A program made the position numbers and the translations under genes. Under the pieces are notes generated by a model. The model ran no database searches and was not told the origin of the DNA. It worked only from the letters and a program-made list of their open reading frames with translations. DNA of 64,000 nt from JAPOUP01 sp026708635 (lineage in GTDB: Bacteria; Pseudomonadota; Alphaproteobacteria; Rhodobacterales; Rhodobacteraceae). Within the stretch, counting starts at the first letter, position 1. Every line of letters begins with the position of its first letter. This document shows, piece by piece, positions 27,403-36,137 of the stretch. Where the stretch lies: assembly GCA_965200115.1 (NCBI GenBank), contig OZ241336.1:3472001-3536000 (forward strand), in the 5' to 3' direction.

Positions 27403-28660
27403 CGTCGAGCGACCGTCAGGGATTTGATCGCGGGGCGACGGGCTGGCCATGCGCGCCAACTTCCGGAATGGCCCGCGCCTCGTCGGCTTACGAGGGAGAC
27501 CGAGGCCATGTTCCTCGCGCGGTCCATTCGGCGGATCATGACCGGGTTCTCGAACTGCCTCCAGCGGGAGCGGTCCGGACGCAGCTACGAACGCCGGTCG
27601 AAACGGCCGAGGAGCAAGTGGACCAGGCACGCCGGCTGACATCAGACCAGCCTCGGAAAAAAGCCCTTGGCTTCCGGCAGCAGCCCGAAGCGCGAGGCCT
27701 TCCGTTATTCGAATGCCATTGGAGGGCGGGCCCGCGCGACCGGACCGGGACGCGGTCGGCGGCAAGCTCACGGCTTCCCGCGGTCGGCGGTGCGCCAGGC
27801 TGACCGGGCGCCAGCTCCGGGCCGGGTATCGCAACTGGGTCCTGACGCAGGGCGGCAGGGCGTTCAGCTACAGCCAGTTCCGCGCGGGTTCAAAAGAAAG
27901 TCCGGCGAGATCCTGAGGTCAAGGGAAATGCCCCGGCCGGCAGGCGAACCGACCGGGGCACGCAACATAGGAGAAAGCGTTGAAGAGTATCGCTTTTCCC
28001 GACCCGACAGGTAGACGGTTCGAAAGATGGACGCAACCCCATAAAGTTTATTCCGGGTTAATCGGGTTTCGCCACTGCCGGCGACGGCCCGCATCCGGGA
28101 CGGCGCGGGCTTCGGGGCGAGCCAATGGCCATACGGCTCGGGTGGCTGACCGGGACCTACGCCGATCTGAGCCGGCAAACACAAGGGGCGGCCCTCGGAT
28201 CGCCCCTGCCTTACATGGAGTAACCGCATGGGACGAGGGCGTTCATGATCGTCCCCGCGCTGGCCTTCGCGACGGTATGCGAGAGGGGCGCGGTGGCGCG
28301 GGGCGTCATTCCCGGCATCATTACGGAGAGGGCCCGGGGATCGATCGCACCCGGAGGCGTCGCCCATTTCACGTGCGCGTGTGGATAGCGTGCGCGGGTG
28401 GATAGATTCACCCAACGAGCGGATGCGGAGGATCGCCGCGCTCCGGCGGGAACGGGCGGAGCGCGGCCGATCATTGGGCCGGCGGCTCCCGCGTCGGCGG
28501 TCATCCACTCCGTCGTAAAGCGCTCCGGCGGGCAATTCACGGGTCGGATCCTGACCCCTCGGTGACGCGCGGACGCGGAAAATCCCCAGGGCGACGGTCG
28601 CCGGGAAATCGGCGTTGGGCCGCGTATCCGGAAATGTCTGAACTTCGGGATAATGCGTCG
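27403..28660. other. Gene-poor stretch with repeat copy 2, a possible IS21-like relic and hairpins
   Basis: About 1.25 kb. Bases 27445-27722 are the second copy of the dispersed repeat. Around 27800-27890 the plus strand reads RLTGRQLRAGYRNW and RAFSYSQFRAG, which resembles the N-terminal region of IS21-type transposases but is far too short to name. A hairpin with arms tgccccgg/ccggggca lies at 27928-27961. An aggggcgg...cgcccct hairpin lies near 28183-28207. No intact gene is seen up to the operon promoter. Confidence 0.45.
27445..27722 (+). repeat. Dispersed repeat of about 300 bases, copy 2
   Basis: Counterpart of 25478-25795; see there. Frame 3 encodes LARSIRRIMTGFSNCLQRER and RPRSKWTRHAG, parallel to copy 1. 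The two copies bracket the decayed RloAB genes. Confidence 0.6.
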
Positions 28661-28667
28661 TACCAAA

Positions 28668-28700
28668 TTGACAGACCATTTGCTTTGGTTTATTGGTCTG
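28668..28700 (+). promoter_or_regulatory. Candidate promoter with overlapping operator
   Basis: TTGACA at 28668-28673 and, after 17 bases, TATTGG at 28691-28696 form a plausible sigma-70-type promoter about 35 bases before the first gene of the catabolic operon. A perfect inverted repeat, CAGACCA (28672-28678) and TGGTCTG (28694-28700), covers both elements. Its half sites resemble the GACCA/TGGTC halves of the RutR operator, although the 15-base spacer is longer. The last gene of the operon encodes a RutR-like repressor, which makes it the obvious candidate to bind here. Confidence 0.5.
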
Positions 28701-28731
28701 ATCAATCAATTTCAAACGGTCTGGCGTCATC

Positions 28732-31137
28732 ATGATCAAGAGGGACGGGGACAATTCAGGCACGCTGTCCTGGCCCGAGCTCAGGGTTCTTCAGGACCGG
28801 CTGCTCTGGCTGTCCTGCTGGATGATCCATGATGCCAACCATCTGCGCGGGAATGCCGACGGACTGAAGGTCGGAGGGCATCAGGCCAGCTGCGCGTCCA
28901 TGGTCAGCATAATGACCGCGCTCTACGGTCACGCGCTCCGCCCGCAGGACCGGGTCGCGGTAAAGCCGCACGCGGGGCCTGTGTTCCATGCCCTGCAGTA
29001 TCTGGCCGGCAATCAGGCGCTGGAGAACCTGAGGAACTTTCGTGGTTACGGTGGGGTTCAGAGCTATCCAAGCCGCACCAAAGACAGTGCCGACGTGGAT
29101 TTCTCGACGGGCTCGGTGGGGCTTGGTGTGGCGATCACCGCGTTCGCTAGCCTGGTTCAGGATTACGTCAACGCACGTGGCTGGGGCAGGATGCCCATGG
29201 GCCGGATGGTCGCCCTCGTCGGTGACGCCGAGCTGGATGAGGGCAATGTCCATGAATGCCTGCAGGAGGGCTGGAAGCACGAACTCAGGAACTGCTGGTG
29301 GATCATCGACTACAACCGCCAAAGTCTGGATGGCGTCGTTTCCGAGGGCCTCCATCAACGGCTGGAGGGGATATTCGGGACTTTCGGTTGGGACGTCGTG
29401 AAGCTGAAGCACGGCGTTATGCAGATGGCCGCTTTCAGGGAACCCGGCGGCGAGGCGCTCAGGGACTGGATCGACGCATGCCCGAACCAACTTTATTCGG
29501 CGCTGACCTATCAGGGGGGCGCGGCGTGGCGGCAGCGGCTGACCGACGAGAGCGGCGCCGGGAGTGAACTGTCGGCGCTGGTCGGCAGGCGTAGCGACAG
29601 TGAACTGGCCGCGCTGATGGAGAATCTCGGCGGGCACTGCATCGAGACGCTGTGCAAGGGTTTCGACGCCGCCGCGGGGCACGACCGGCCCACCGTGTTC
29701 ATTGCCTATACCGTCAAGGGCTGGAGCACGCCGCTCGCGGGACACAAGGACAACCACGCCGGTCTGATGACGGTGCCGCAGATGGCCGGATTCCGCGCGC
29801 GGATGAATGTGCGTGAGGGCCATGAATGGGACCGTGCTGAGGGAACGGGGCTCGGGGAGGTACAGCTTGACAGGCTGATCGGGCGCATTCCGTTCTTCGC
29901 GACGGGAACCCGCCGTCTCGGCACGCCCGTGATCGGGGTGCCGCCCGTCAAGGCACCGGAGGATCGGGAGATCTCCACCCAGGCGGCGTTCGGGAAGATG
30001 CTCGACGCGCTGGCGAAGTCCGATCATCCGATGGCGGACCGGATCGTCACCGCATCACCCGACGTTACGGTCTCCACCAATCTTGGCCCGTGGGTGAACC
30101 GGCGCGGCATTTTCGCCAAGACGGAACTGGCCGACACGTTTCGCGAGGAGAGGGTGGTCTCGACCCAGAAATGGCAGTTCCACCCGGAGGGGCAGCATTT
30201 CGAGCTGGGTATCGCCGAGATGAATCTGATGCTCCTGCTCGGTGCGGCGGGCCTCAGCAACAGCCTGTTCGGCACGCGCCTGCTGCCGGTGGGAACGGTC
30301 TATGATCCGTTCGTGATGCGGGGCCTCGACGCGCTTAACTACGCCTGTTACCAAGACGCGCGCTTTCTTCTGGTGGGCACGCCCTCGGGAGTTTCACTGG
30401 CGCCCGAGGGCGGTGCGCACCAGTCGATCGCGACACCGCTTATCGGCATGTCGCAGGACGGACTCGCCAGCTTTGAGCCGGCCTTCGCCGACGAACTGGC
30501 TTGCGTTCTGGAATGGGCGTTCGAATACATGCAGCGCGATGATGCGAAGGCGGACGCCGCCGCGTGGAAACGCGAGGCGGGTGGCGGGTCCGTCTACCTG
30601 CGCCTGTCCACGAGGCCGCTTGAGCAGCCCCGGCGCGACCTCGACGGGATTCGCCAGGGGGTGATCGATGGGGCTTACTGGATGCGTGAACCGGGACCGA
30701 ACTGCGAGGTCGTGATCGCCTATCAGGGCGCGGTCGCCTCGGAGGTTCTGGCCATCGCCGGATCGTTGGGTGAGGGGCGGCGCAATGTCGGCATCCTGGC
30801 GGTTACCTCCGCCGACCGTCTCAACGCGGGCTGGCAGGCGGCGCGGGCGTCGGGAACGGACGGGCCTGCCGGGCGGAGCCTTGTCGAGCGGCTGCTGGAG
30901 CGGCTGTCGCGCGATTGCCTGATCGTCACCGTGATCGACGGTCACCCGGCCACGCTGTCCTGGCTTGGATCGGTTCATGGCCATCGGGTGGCGGGACTTG
31001 GAGTCGAGCATTTCGGCCAGGCCGGAAGCGTCGGGGATCTCTACCGGCATTTCGGGATAGATCGCGACTCGATCCTGAGAGCGGTCGGGAGTCTGTCTCC
31101 CGGGCGGCCCCTGCGCCTGGTCGGGGGATTGGGATGA
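28732..31137 (+). CDS. AceE/transketolase-like thiamine-diphosphate enzyme
   Basis: An 801-residue protein resembling the homodimeric E1 component (AceE) and transketolases. The thiamine-diphosphate motif is VGDAELDEGNVHECLQEGWK near residues 163-182, followed by WIIDYNRQSLDG; the N-terminal cofactor contact HQASCASM and the pyrimidine-binding domain (ISTQAAFGKML, FELGIAEMNLMLLLGAAGLS) are present. AceE is longer (about 890 residues) and works with E2/E3 subunits, none of which is encoded here. It may act as a stand-alone 2-oxo acid decarboxylase or ketol transferase on a product of the pathway. First gene of a ten-gene operon; no clear Shine-Dalgarno precedes ATG 28732. Its stop overlaps the next start (ATGA). 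Confidence 0.75.
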   Translation: MIKRDGDNSGTLSWPELRVLQDRLLWLSCWMIHDANHLRGNADGLKVGGHQASCASMVSIMTALYGHALRPQDRVAVKPHAGPVFHALQYLAGNQALENLRNFRGYGGVQSYPSRTKDSADVDFSTGSVGLGVAITAFASLVQDYVNARGWGRMPMGRMVALVGDAELDEGNVHECLQEGWKHELRNCWWIIDYNRQSLDGVVSEGLHQRLEGIFGTFGWDVVKLKHGVMQMAAFREPGGEALRDWIDACPNQLYSALTYQGGAAWRQRLTDESGAGSELSALVGRRSDSELAALMENLGGHCIETLCKGFDAAAGHDRPTVFIAYTVKGWSTPLAGHKDNHAGLMTVPQMAGFRARMNVREGHEWDRAEGTGLGEVQLDRLIGRIPFFATGTRRLGTPVIGVPPVKAPEDREISTQAAFGKMLDALAKSDHPMADRIVTASPDVTVSTNLGPWVNRRGIFAKTELADTFREERVVSTQKWQFHPEGQHFELGIAEMNLMLLLGAAGLSNSLFGTRLLPVGTVYDPFVMRGLDALNYACYQDARFLLVGTPSGVSLAPEGGAHQSIATPLIGMSQDGLASFEPAFADELACVLEWAFEYMQRDDAKADAAAWKREAGGGSVYLRLSTRPLEQPRRDLDGIRQGVIDGAYWMREPGPNCEVVIAYQGAVASEVLAIAGSLGEGRRNVGILAVTSADRLNAGWQAARASGTDGPAGRSLVERLLERLSRDCLIVTVIDGHPATLSWLGSVHGHRVAGLGVEHFGQAGSVGDLYRHFGIDRDSILRAVGSLSPGRPLRLVGGLG

Positions 31138-31958
31138 TGCGTAGGTTCTGGGCCGACTTCACCGCGCGGGACTTCGCGGCGCTCGACAGGGGCAGCCTCG
31201 TCGCCGTCCTTCCGGTCGGCGCCACGGAGCAGCACGGGCCGCATCTGCCGTTTTCCGTTGACCGGGCGATTCTCGACGGAATCATCGCCGCCACGGTTCC
31301 GCTGATCCCGGAAAGCGTACCGGCGCTGTTCCTTCCGACCATTCCGTTGGGCAAGTCGAACGAGCACGGCGCGTGGCCCGGTACGCTCACCCTTTCGGCC
31401 CGGACGCTGATAGCCGTATTGATGGAAATCGGCGACTGCGTCGCCGCCGCGGGCGTGAGAAAACTGGTGATCCTGAACTCCCATGGCGGCCAGGTCGCCC
31501 CGCTGGACATCGTGGCGCGGGATCTGCGCGTGAGGCACCGGATGATGACAGTCGCCGCCGGTTGGTTCGCCCAGGGGATGCCCGAGGGCCTGTTCTCCGA
31601 GCGGGAACTGCGCTTCGGCATTCACGCCGGTGACATGGAGACAAGCGTTATGCTGGCCCTGCACGGCGATCTCGTCCGGATGGACCGCGCGCGCGATTTC
31701 CGTTCCGCCGTCGAGGATATCGAGGGTGAATGCCTGCATCTCGGCCTCTCACCCGCCGGAAAGCTCGGCTGGATGATGCAGGATCTCAACGCGGACGGCG
31801 CCTGCGGCAACGCGGCGGCCGCCACCCCCGAAAAAGGTCGCGCGGTGGTGGAACACGCGGCCCGGCAGCTCGTTTCGCTCCTTGAGGAGGTTCATGGTAT
31901 GTCGCTATCCCTTCTTGGGAACGGTGCCGGGCGGTCCGGGCGGGACGCGGCTGGATGA
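31134..31958 (+). CDS. Creatininase-family amidohydrolase
   Basis: A 274-residue metal-dependent amidohydrolase. Conserved metal/catalytic motifs are GATEQHGPHLPFSVD (Glu32, His34, Asp43), LVILNSHGGQ and GIHAGDMETS. Family members open cyclic amides (creatinine) or remove N-formyl groups. Here it is probably a ring-opening or deformylating step for the imported heterocycle; the real substrate cannot be read from sequence. Start ATG 31134 overlaps the preceding stop, with GGGGG in front, and its stop overlaps the ATG of the ABC ATPase. Confidence 0.88.
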   Translation: MMRRFWADFTARDFAALDRGSLVAVLPVGATEQHGPHLPFSVDRAILDGIIAATVPLIPESVPALFLPTIPLGKSNEHGAWPGTLTLSARTLIAVLMEIGDCVAAAGVRKLVILNSHGGQVAPLDIVARDLRVRHRMMTVAAGWFAQGMPEGLFSERELRFGIHAGDMETSVMLALHGDLVRMDRARDFRSAVEDIEGECLHLGLSPAGKLGWMMQDLNADGACGNAAAATPEKGRAVVEHAARQLVSLLEEVHGMSLSLLGNGAGRSGRDAAG

Positions 31959-32728
31959 CCGGCGCGCCGATCATCGTTTTGGACCGGGTTTCCAAAAACT
32001 TCGGTGATGTCCGGGCGGTCGAGGAACTGAGCCTGACCATCAATGAGGGCGAGTTCATCACCTTTCTCGGGCCCTCTGGCTGCGGGAAGTCGACGGCGTT
32101 GAAGATGATCGCCGGGCTTATGCCCCTGACCGCCGGAACCATCACGATATCGGCCCCGACAAGCGATGCCGAGCACGATCTCGGTTTCGTTTTCCAGGAG
32201 CCCACGTTGATGCCATGGGCATCGGTCTTCGACAATGTCTACCTTCCGTTGCGGCTCGCCGACATTGGATTGGGAGAGGCCACGCCTAGGGTGCGGGAGG
32301 CCCTGAGGGAAGTGGGTCTCACGCGTTTCGCGGAAGCCTATCCGCGCGAGCTTTCGGGAGGGATGAAAATGCGGGTGTCGATCGCGCGGGCACTCGTCAC
32401 CCGCCCGCGCATCCTTCTTATGGACGAGCCCTTCGCCGCCCTCGACGAGATGACCCGTTCCAAGCTGAATGACGATCTGGTGAAACTCTCTGACGACCAT
32501 GGACTGACCGTGGTTTTCGTTACGCACTCGGTGTTTGAAAGCGTCTATCTTTCGACCCGCGTGATAGTTATGGCCGCGCGTCCCGGGCGCCTGGTGGCGG
32601 ATACGCCTCTCGCCGCCCCCTGGCCGCGAAAGGAGGAATACCGGACATCCCTCGAGTTCTCCACCGAGGCGCGGCGTATATCGGAAACCCTGAAAGGGAC
32701 GCTTGATGTCGACGATATCGACCACTGA
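31955..32728 (+). CDS. ABC transporter ATP-binding protein, NitT/TauT type
   Basis: A 257-residue ATPase of the nitrate/taurine/pyrimidine-precursor importer class (SsuB/TauB/ThiZ-like). Walker A is GPSGCGKST, Q-loop FVFQEPTLMPW, signature LSGGMKMRVSIARAL, Walker B ILLMDEPFAALDE, switch VFVTHSVFE. It powers the permease encoded next (overlap of 23 bases) together with the binding protein at 36138. The partners being in one operon with catabolic enzymes indicates substrate uptake for that pathway. Confidence 0.93.
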   Translation: MTGAPIIVLDRVSKNFGDVRAVEELSLTINEGEFITFLGPSGCGKSTALKMIAGLMPLTAGTITISAPTSDAEHDLGFVFQEPTLMPWASVFDNVYLPLRLADIGLGEATPRVREALREVGLTRFAEAYPRELSGGMKMRVSIARALVTRPRILLMDEPFAALDEMTRSKLNDDLVKLSDDHGLTVVFVTHSVFESVYLSTRVIVMAARPGRLVADTPLAAPWPRKEEYRTSLEFSTEARRISETLKGTLDVDDIDH

Positions 32729-33578
32729 CCGGACAACCGATCCGGACATGGACACCGGCGCCCCGGTCAACACGGGGCACCTGCTTCGGGCGAGGCGGGA
32801 GCGGATGCTGAGCTGGGTCATGCCGATCACGCTTTTGGTCATCGCCATCTGCCTTTGGGAGTTCCTGGTCTGGTACAACCAGGTTCCCAAATACCTTATC
32901 CCGGCCCCGAGCCTGATCGCCGAAACCCTGGTAAGGGATTTCGCGTCGCTGATGGCGTCGTCCTGGTTCACGGTCAGGCTGACCTTCCTGTCCCTCGCCC
33001 TCGCCATCGTGGGCGGTGTGCTTCTGGGAGCGCTGTTCGCTCTCTCACGGCCGGTGGAACTGAGCCTCTTCCCCTTTGCCGTCATTCTTCAGGTCACTCC
33101 GGTTGTCGCCATCGCGCCGCTGATCCTGATCTATGTCGACAGCACCTTCGCGGCGCTCCTGATCTGCGCCTGGATCGTCGCTTTCTTTCCGATCCTTACA
33201 AACACGGTGATCGGCCTGAGGTCTGCCGACCACAACCTCCGTGACCTTTTCGCCATGTATCGCGCGTCTCCGTGGCAGAGGCTGCGCTACCTGCTCGTTC
33301 CGTCCGCACTCCCGTATTTCATGGCGGCTCTCAGGGTCGCCGGAGGGTTGGCGCTGATCGGTGCGGTTGTGGCGGAGTTCGTTGCCGGCACCGCCGGGCA
33401 GCATACCGGACTCGCCAGCCGGATCATCGAGAGTTCTTTCCGCAGCGAAATCCCCCGGATGTTCGCGGCGCTGCTGCTGGTATCCGCGCTCGGCATAGTG
33501 ATATTCCTTCTGACGAGCTGGGTTTCGCACAGGGTTCTGGGGCACTGGCACGAGAGCGAGATCCGCCGTGAGCACTGA
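32706..33578 (+). CDS. ABC transporter permease, NitT/TauT type
   Basis: A 290-residue inner-membrane permease with about six transmembrane segments (for example WVMPITLLVIAICLWEFLV, LALAIVGGVLLGALFAL, LALIGAVVAEFVAGTAG, AALLLVSALGIVIFLLT) and the EAA coupling loop in the region SPWQRLRYLLVPSALPYFMA. The BPD_transp_1 fold is typical for the family. ATG 32706 lies inside the end of the ATPase gene, preceded by a TTG that could also be used. Ends 8 bases after the GTG start of the amidohydrolase gene. Confidence 0.92.
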   Translation: MSTISTTDRTTDPDMDTGAPVNTGHLLRARRERMLSWVMPITLLVIAICLWEFLVWYNQVPKYLIPAPSLIAETLVRDFASLMASSWFTVRLTFLSLALAIVGGVLLGALFALSRPVELSLFPFAVILQVTPVVAIAPLILIYVDSTFAALLICAWIVAFFPILTNTVIGLRSADHNLRDLFAMYRASPWQRLRYLLVPSALPYFMAALRVAGGLALIGAVVAEFVAGTAGQHTGLASRIIESSFRSEIPRMFAALLLVSALGIVIFLLTSWVSHRVLGHWHESEIRREH

Positions 33579-34740
33579 ATTCACCCGTATTCTGCTGGAC
33601 GGGCAGACGGTTTCGCTGACCGCGCACCGGGGACGGATCATCGCGATTCAGCCGTGCCACGGGACCGCGCGTCATGTCGCACTTCCGCTTCCCGTCGAAC
33701 CGCATGTGCACCTGGACAAGACCTTTACCGCCGGGCGCTGCAGATCGACCGAACCCGGTCTGTTCGGCGCCATCGAGGCGATGGCCGGGGACCTGGCGAA
33801 CTGGAGCGAGGAGGATCTGCGTTTCCGCATGGGCCGCGCGTTGCGGGAGGCCAGCGACAACGGGATCCGCGCGCTCCGCAGCCATGTGGACTGGAGCGAG
33901 CCCGGGGCGCCGCTTGCGTGGCACGTTCTGGGAGAGATGGCGCAGGACTGGCGCGACCGGATCCGGGTGCAGCGCGCCTCGCTCACGCCGCTCGATCTTC
34001 TGGGAGATCCCGACCACGGGCCGGGCATTGCCGCGCGCGTGGCGGGGGATGGCGGGGTATTGGGTTGTTTCGTGTATCGCAATGACCGGATTGACGCCTG
34101 GCTGGAGCGGGTATTCGAACTGGCCGGAAGATATGGCCTGCGCCTCGATTTCCACGTCGACGAAGGGCTTGACCTCAAGGCTGACGGTTTTGACCGAATC
34201 GTTGCCCTGACGTCCAGGTACGGTATGGCGGGGCGGGTGCTCTGCGGTCATGCCTGTTCGCTGGCCATAAGATCCGAGTCGGAGGTCGCGCGGATGGCCG
34301 CCGCCGCCTCGGAGGCCGGGGTCGCGCTGGTCGTGCTCCCGACCACGAATCTCTGGCTGCAGGACAGCTCGGCCGAGAGAACGCCAAGGATGCGGGGACT
34401 TGCGCCGGTCCATGAGTTGCGTTCCGCGGGCGTTTCGGTGCTGTTCGGTTCGGACAACGTCGCCGATCCGTTCTATCCGTTCGGCAGCTACGACGCGGTG
34501 GAGGTGCTGCGGCTGGCGTCGGTGTCGGCCCAGTTCGTTCCGGGGGAATGGCTTGATACGATCACGACCGGGCCCGCCGTGGCGCTTGGAATGGATCCCC
34601 CGGAACTGGCGGTTGGCGCCCCCGCGGACTTCCTGCTCATCGAGGGACACGACTGGACCCAGGCGCTGCGCGGCCCGCGCGCGCGCCGCACGGTGGTGCG
34701 TAAGGGCGAGGTTATGCATGACGACAGGATGGCGGCATGA
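33568..34740 (+). CDS. Cytosine-deaminase-like amidohydrolase
   Basis: A 390-residue metal-dependent hydrolase of the amidohydrolase superfamily, closest in motif layout to cytosine deaminase CodA. Metal ligands: PHVHLDKTF (His46, His48), HVDE near residue 196, GHACSL and the late Asp in FGSDNVADPF. CodA-type enzymes deaminate cytosine, some also creatinine or related ring amines. In this operon it most likely removes an amino group from the imported ring. GTG start at 33568 inside the permease gene; its stop overlaps the next ATG (ATGA). Confidence 0.85.
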   Translation: MSTEFTRILLDGQTVSLTAHRGRIIAIQPCHGTARHVALPLPVEPHVHLDKTFTAGRCRSTEPGLFGAIEAMAGDLANWSEEDLRFRMGRALREASDNGIRALRSHVDWSEPGAPLAWHVLGEMAQDWRDRIRVQRASLTPLDLLGDPDHGPGIAARVAGDGGVLGCFVYRNDRIDAWLERVFELAGRYGLRLDFHVDEGLDLKADGFDRIVALTSRYGMAGRVLCGHACSLAIRSESEVARMAAAASEAGVALVVLPTTNLWLQDSSAERTPRMRGLAPVHELRSAGVSVLFGSDNVADPFYPFGSYDAVEVLRLASVSAQFVPGEWLDTITTGPAVALGMDPPELAVGAPADFLLIEGHDWTQALRGPRARRTVVRKGEVMHDDRMAA

Positions 34741-36104
34741 GCGCGACAACCGAGCGGCTGGAGGCTTTCCGGGCCGAAATAGGGGACATTCCCTGCTATG
34801 ATGACGAGAAGCTGGTGCAGGCGAAATCACGTGACTACTACTGGTATTCGCCGATCCTCAAGGAGATGCTTGACCGTTGCTCCGGCCAGTTGCTGGTGCG
34901 TCCGCGAAACGAGGACGAGGTGAGGGCGATAGCCGGATCGGTCGCCCGGCAGCGGATTCCGTTGACCGTCCGGGGCGGCGGTACCGGAAACTACGGTCAG
35001 TGCGTTCCGGTTGAGGGTGGCGTCATTCTGGAGATCACCGGCCTTTCCGCCATCCATGAGATCACCGAAGGGCGGGTGATATGCGGTGCGGGTGCCCGTA
35101 TTGGCCAGGTGGAGAGTGCCGTGGCCGAGACCGGACAGATGCTTTCGATGTTTCCGTCGACCAAGAGGGTCGCCACGATGGGGGGATTCGTCGCCGGCGG
35201 CTCGGGGGGCATCGGGTCGCTGCGGCACGGGATGCTTCGTGACGGCGCGAATATCACCTTCCTGCGGATCGTAACCGTCGAGGAGAGGCCAAGGATCGTC
35301 GAACTCCACGGCAGGGATATCCTCAAGGCCCAGCACGCCTACGGTACGAACGGCATCATAACGGCGATGGACTACGCACTGAAACCCGCGACCGACTGGG
35401 TCCATTCGATAGCGCTGCTCGATGGGTACCGCCCGGCGCTGGAGATGGCCATCGAGGCGCAGGCTTCAGGTTTGGACGCCTATCTCATGACGGTCGTCGA
35501 TCGCCGGTTCGCCCGATTTTACCGCCGCCTGGGTGATTACTTTCCGGCTACCCGGGATGCCGTTTTCTCGATGGTGGCGCCGGACGCGATGGCGGACTTC
35601 CGGACTATCACGGCGGGTTTCGGGGGAACCGTCAGCCTCGCGGGTTCCTTGGGTGAGATGGAGGCGTCGAACCTGCCCCCGGCGTGGGAATGTGGCTGGA
35701 ACCACACGACGCTGCAGGCGCTCAAGCTGGAACCGGGCGTCTGGACCTACCTTCAGGTGGCCTACCCGCGCCCGTTTGATCCGGAACTTGTCGCCCGCCA
35801 GCAGGAGCGCTACGGTGACGAGCTGTATTTCCACCACGAGATGGCTCGCATGGACGGCGAGGTCCAGGTCTTTGCCCTGCCGCTGCTACGGTGGTATGGT
35901 CGGGAACGTACCTATGAGATCGTCCGCGAGATGGAAGGGACCGACGGCTGCAGGGTTTTCGATCCCCACGTCATCACGATTGAGGACGGAGGCATGAAAG
36001 AGATCGACGCCGTTCAGATCGAGTTCAAGAGGCAGGCCGATCCCCATGGCTTGATGAACCCGGGCAAGACCCGGGGCTGGCTGCCCGGCATGGCAAGGGC
36101 GTAA
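34737..36104 (+). CDS. FAD-linked oxidase (FAD_binding_4 / VAO type)
   Basis: A 455-residue flavoprotein of the vanillyl-alcohol-oxidase fold. The FAD-binding part has VRPRNEDEVRAIAGSVARQR, TVRGGGTGNYGQ, GARIGQVESAVAETGQM and GGFVAGGSGGIGSLRHG (residues 55-165); the C-terminus ends HGLMNPGKTRGW, the common last motif of the family. No signal peptide. It would oxidise an alcohol, hydroxy acid or amine intermediate; electrons may go to oxygen or to the quinone reductase encoded downstream. The substrate is unknown. Confidence 0.85.
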   Translation: MSATTERLEAFRAEIGDIPCYDDEKLVQAKSRDYYWYSPILKEMLDRCSGQLLVRPRNEDEVRAIAGSVARQRIPLTVRGGGTGNYGQCVPVEGGVILEITGLSAIHEITEGRVICGAGARIGQVESAVAETGQMLSMFPSTKRVATMGGFVAGGSGGIGSLRHGMLRDGANITFLRIVTVEERPRIVELHGRDILKAQHAYGTNGIITAMDYALKPATDWVHSIALLDGYRPALEMAIEAQASGLDAYLMTVVDRRFARFYRRLGDYFPATRDAVFSMVAPDAMADFRTITAGFGGTVSLAGSLGEMEASNLPPAWECGWNHTTLQALKLEPGVWTYLQVAYPRPFDPELVARQQERYGDELYFHHEMARMDGEVQVFALPLLRWYGRERTYEIVREMEGTDGCRVFDPHVITIEDGGMKEIDAVQIEFKRQADPHGLMNPGKTRGWLPGMARA

Positions 36105-36137
36105 TCCAAACTGAAGACATCAAAGGAGAACAGAACC

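Noticed and set aside
28010..28046. Similarity to 15238-15271 (gttcgaaagatggac versus gtttggaaagatggac)
   Set aside because: Short and imperfect; could be part of an IS end but nothing else supports it.
28756..30027. Minus-strand open frame of 423 codons opposite the AceE-like gene
   Set aside because: Shadow of the thiamine-diphosphate enzyme gene caused by high GC at third positions.
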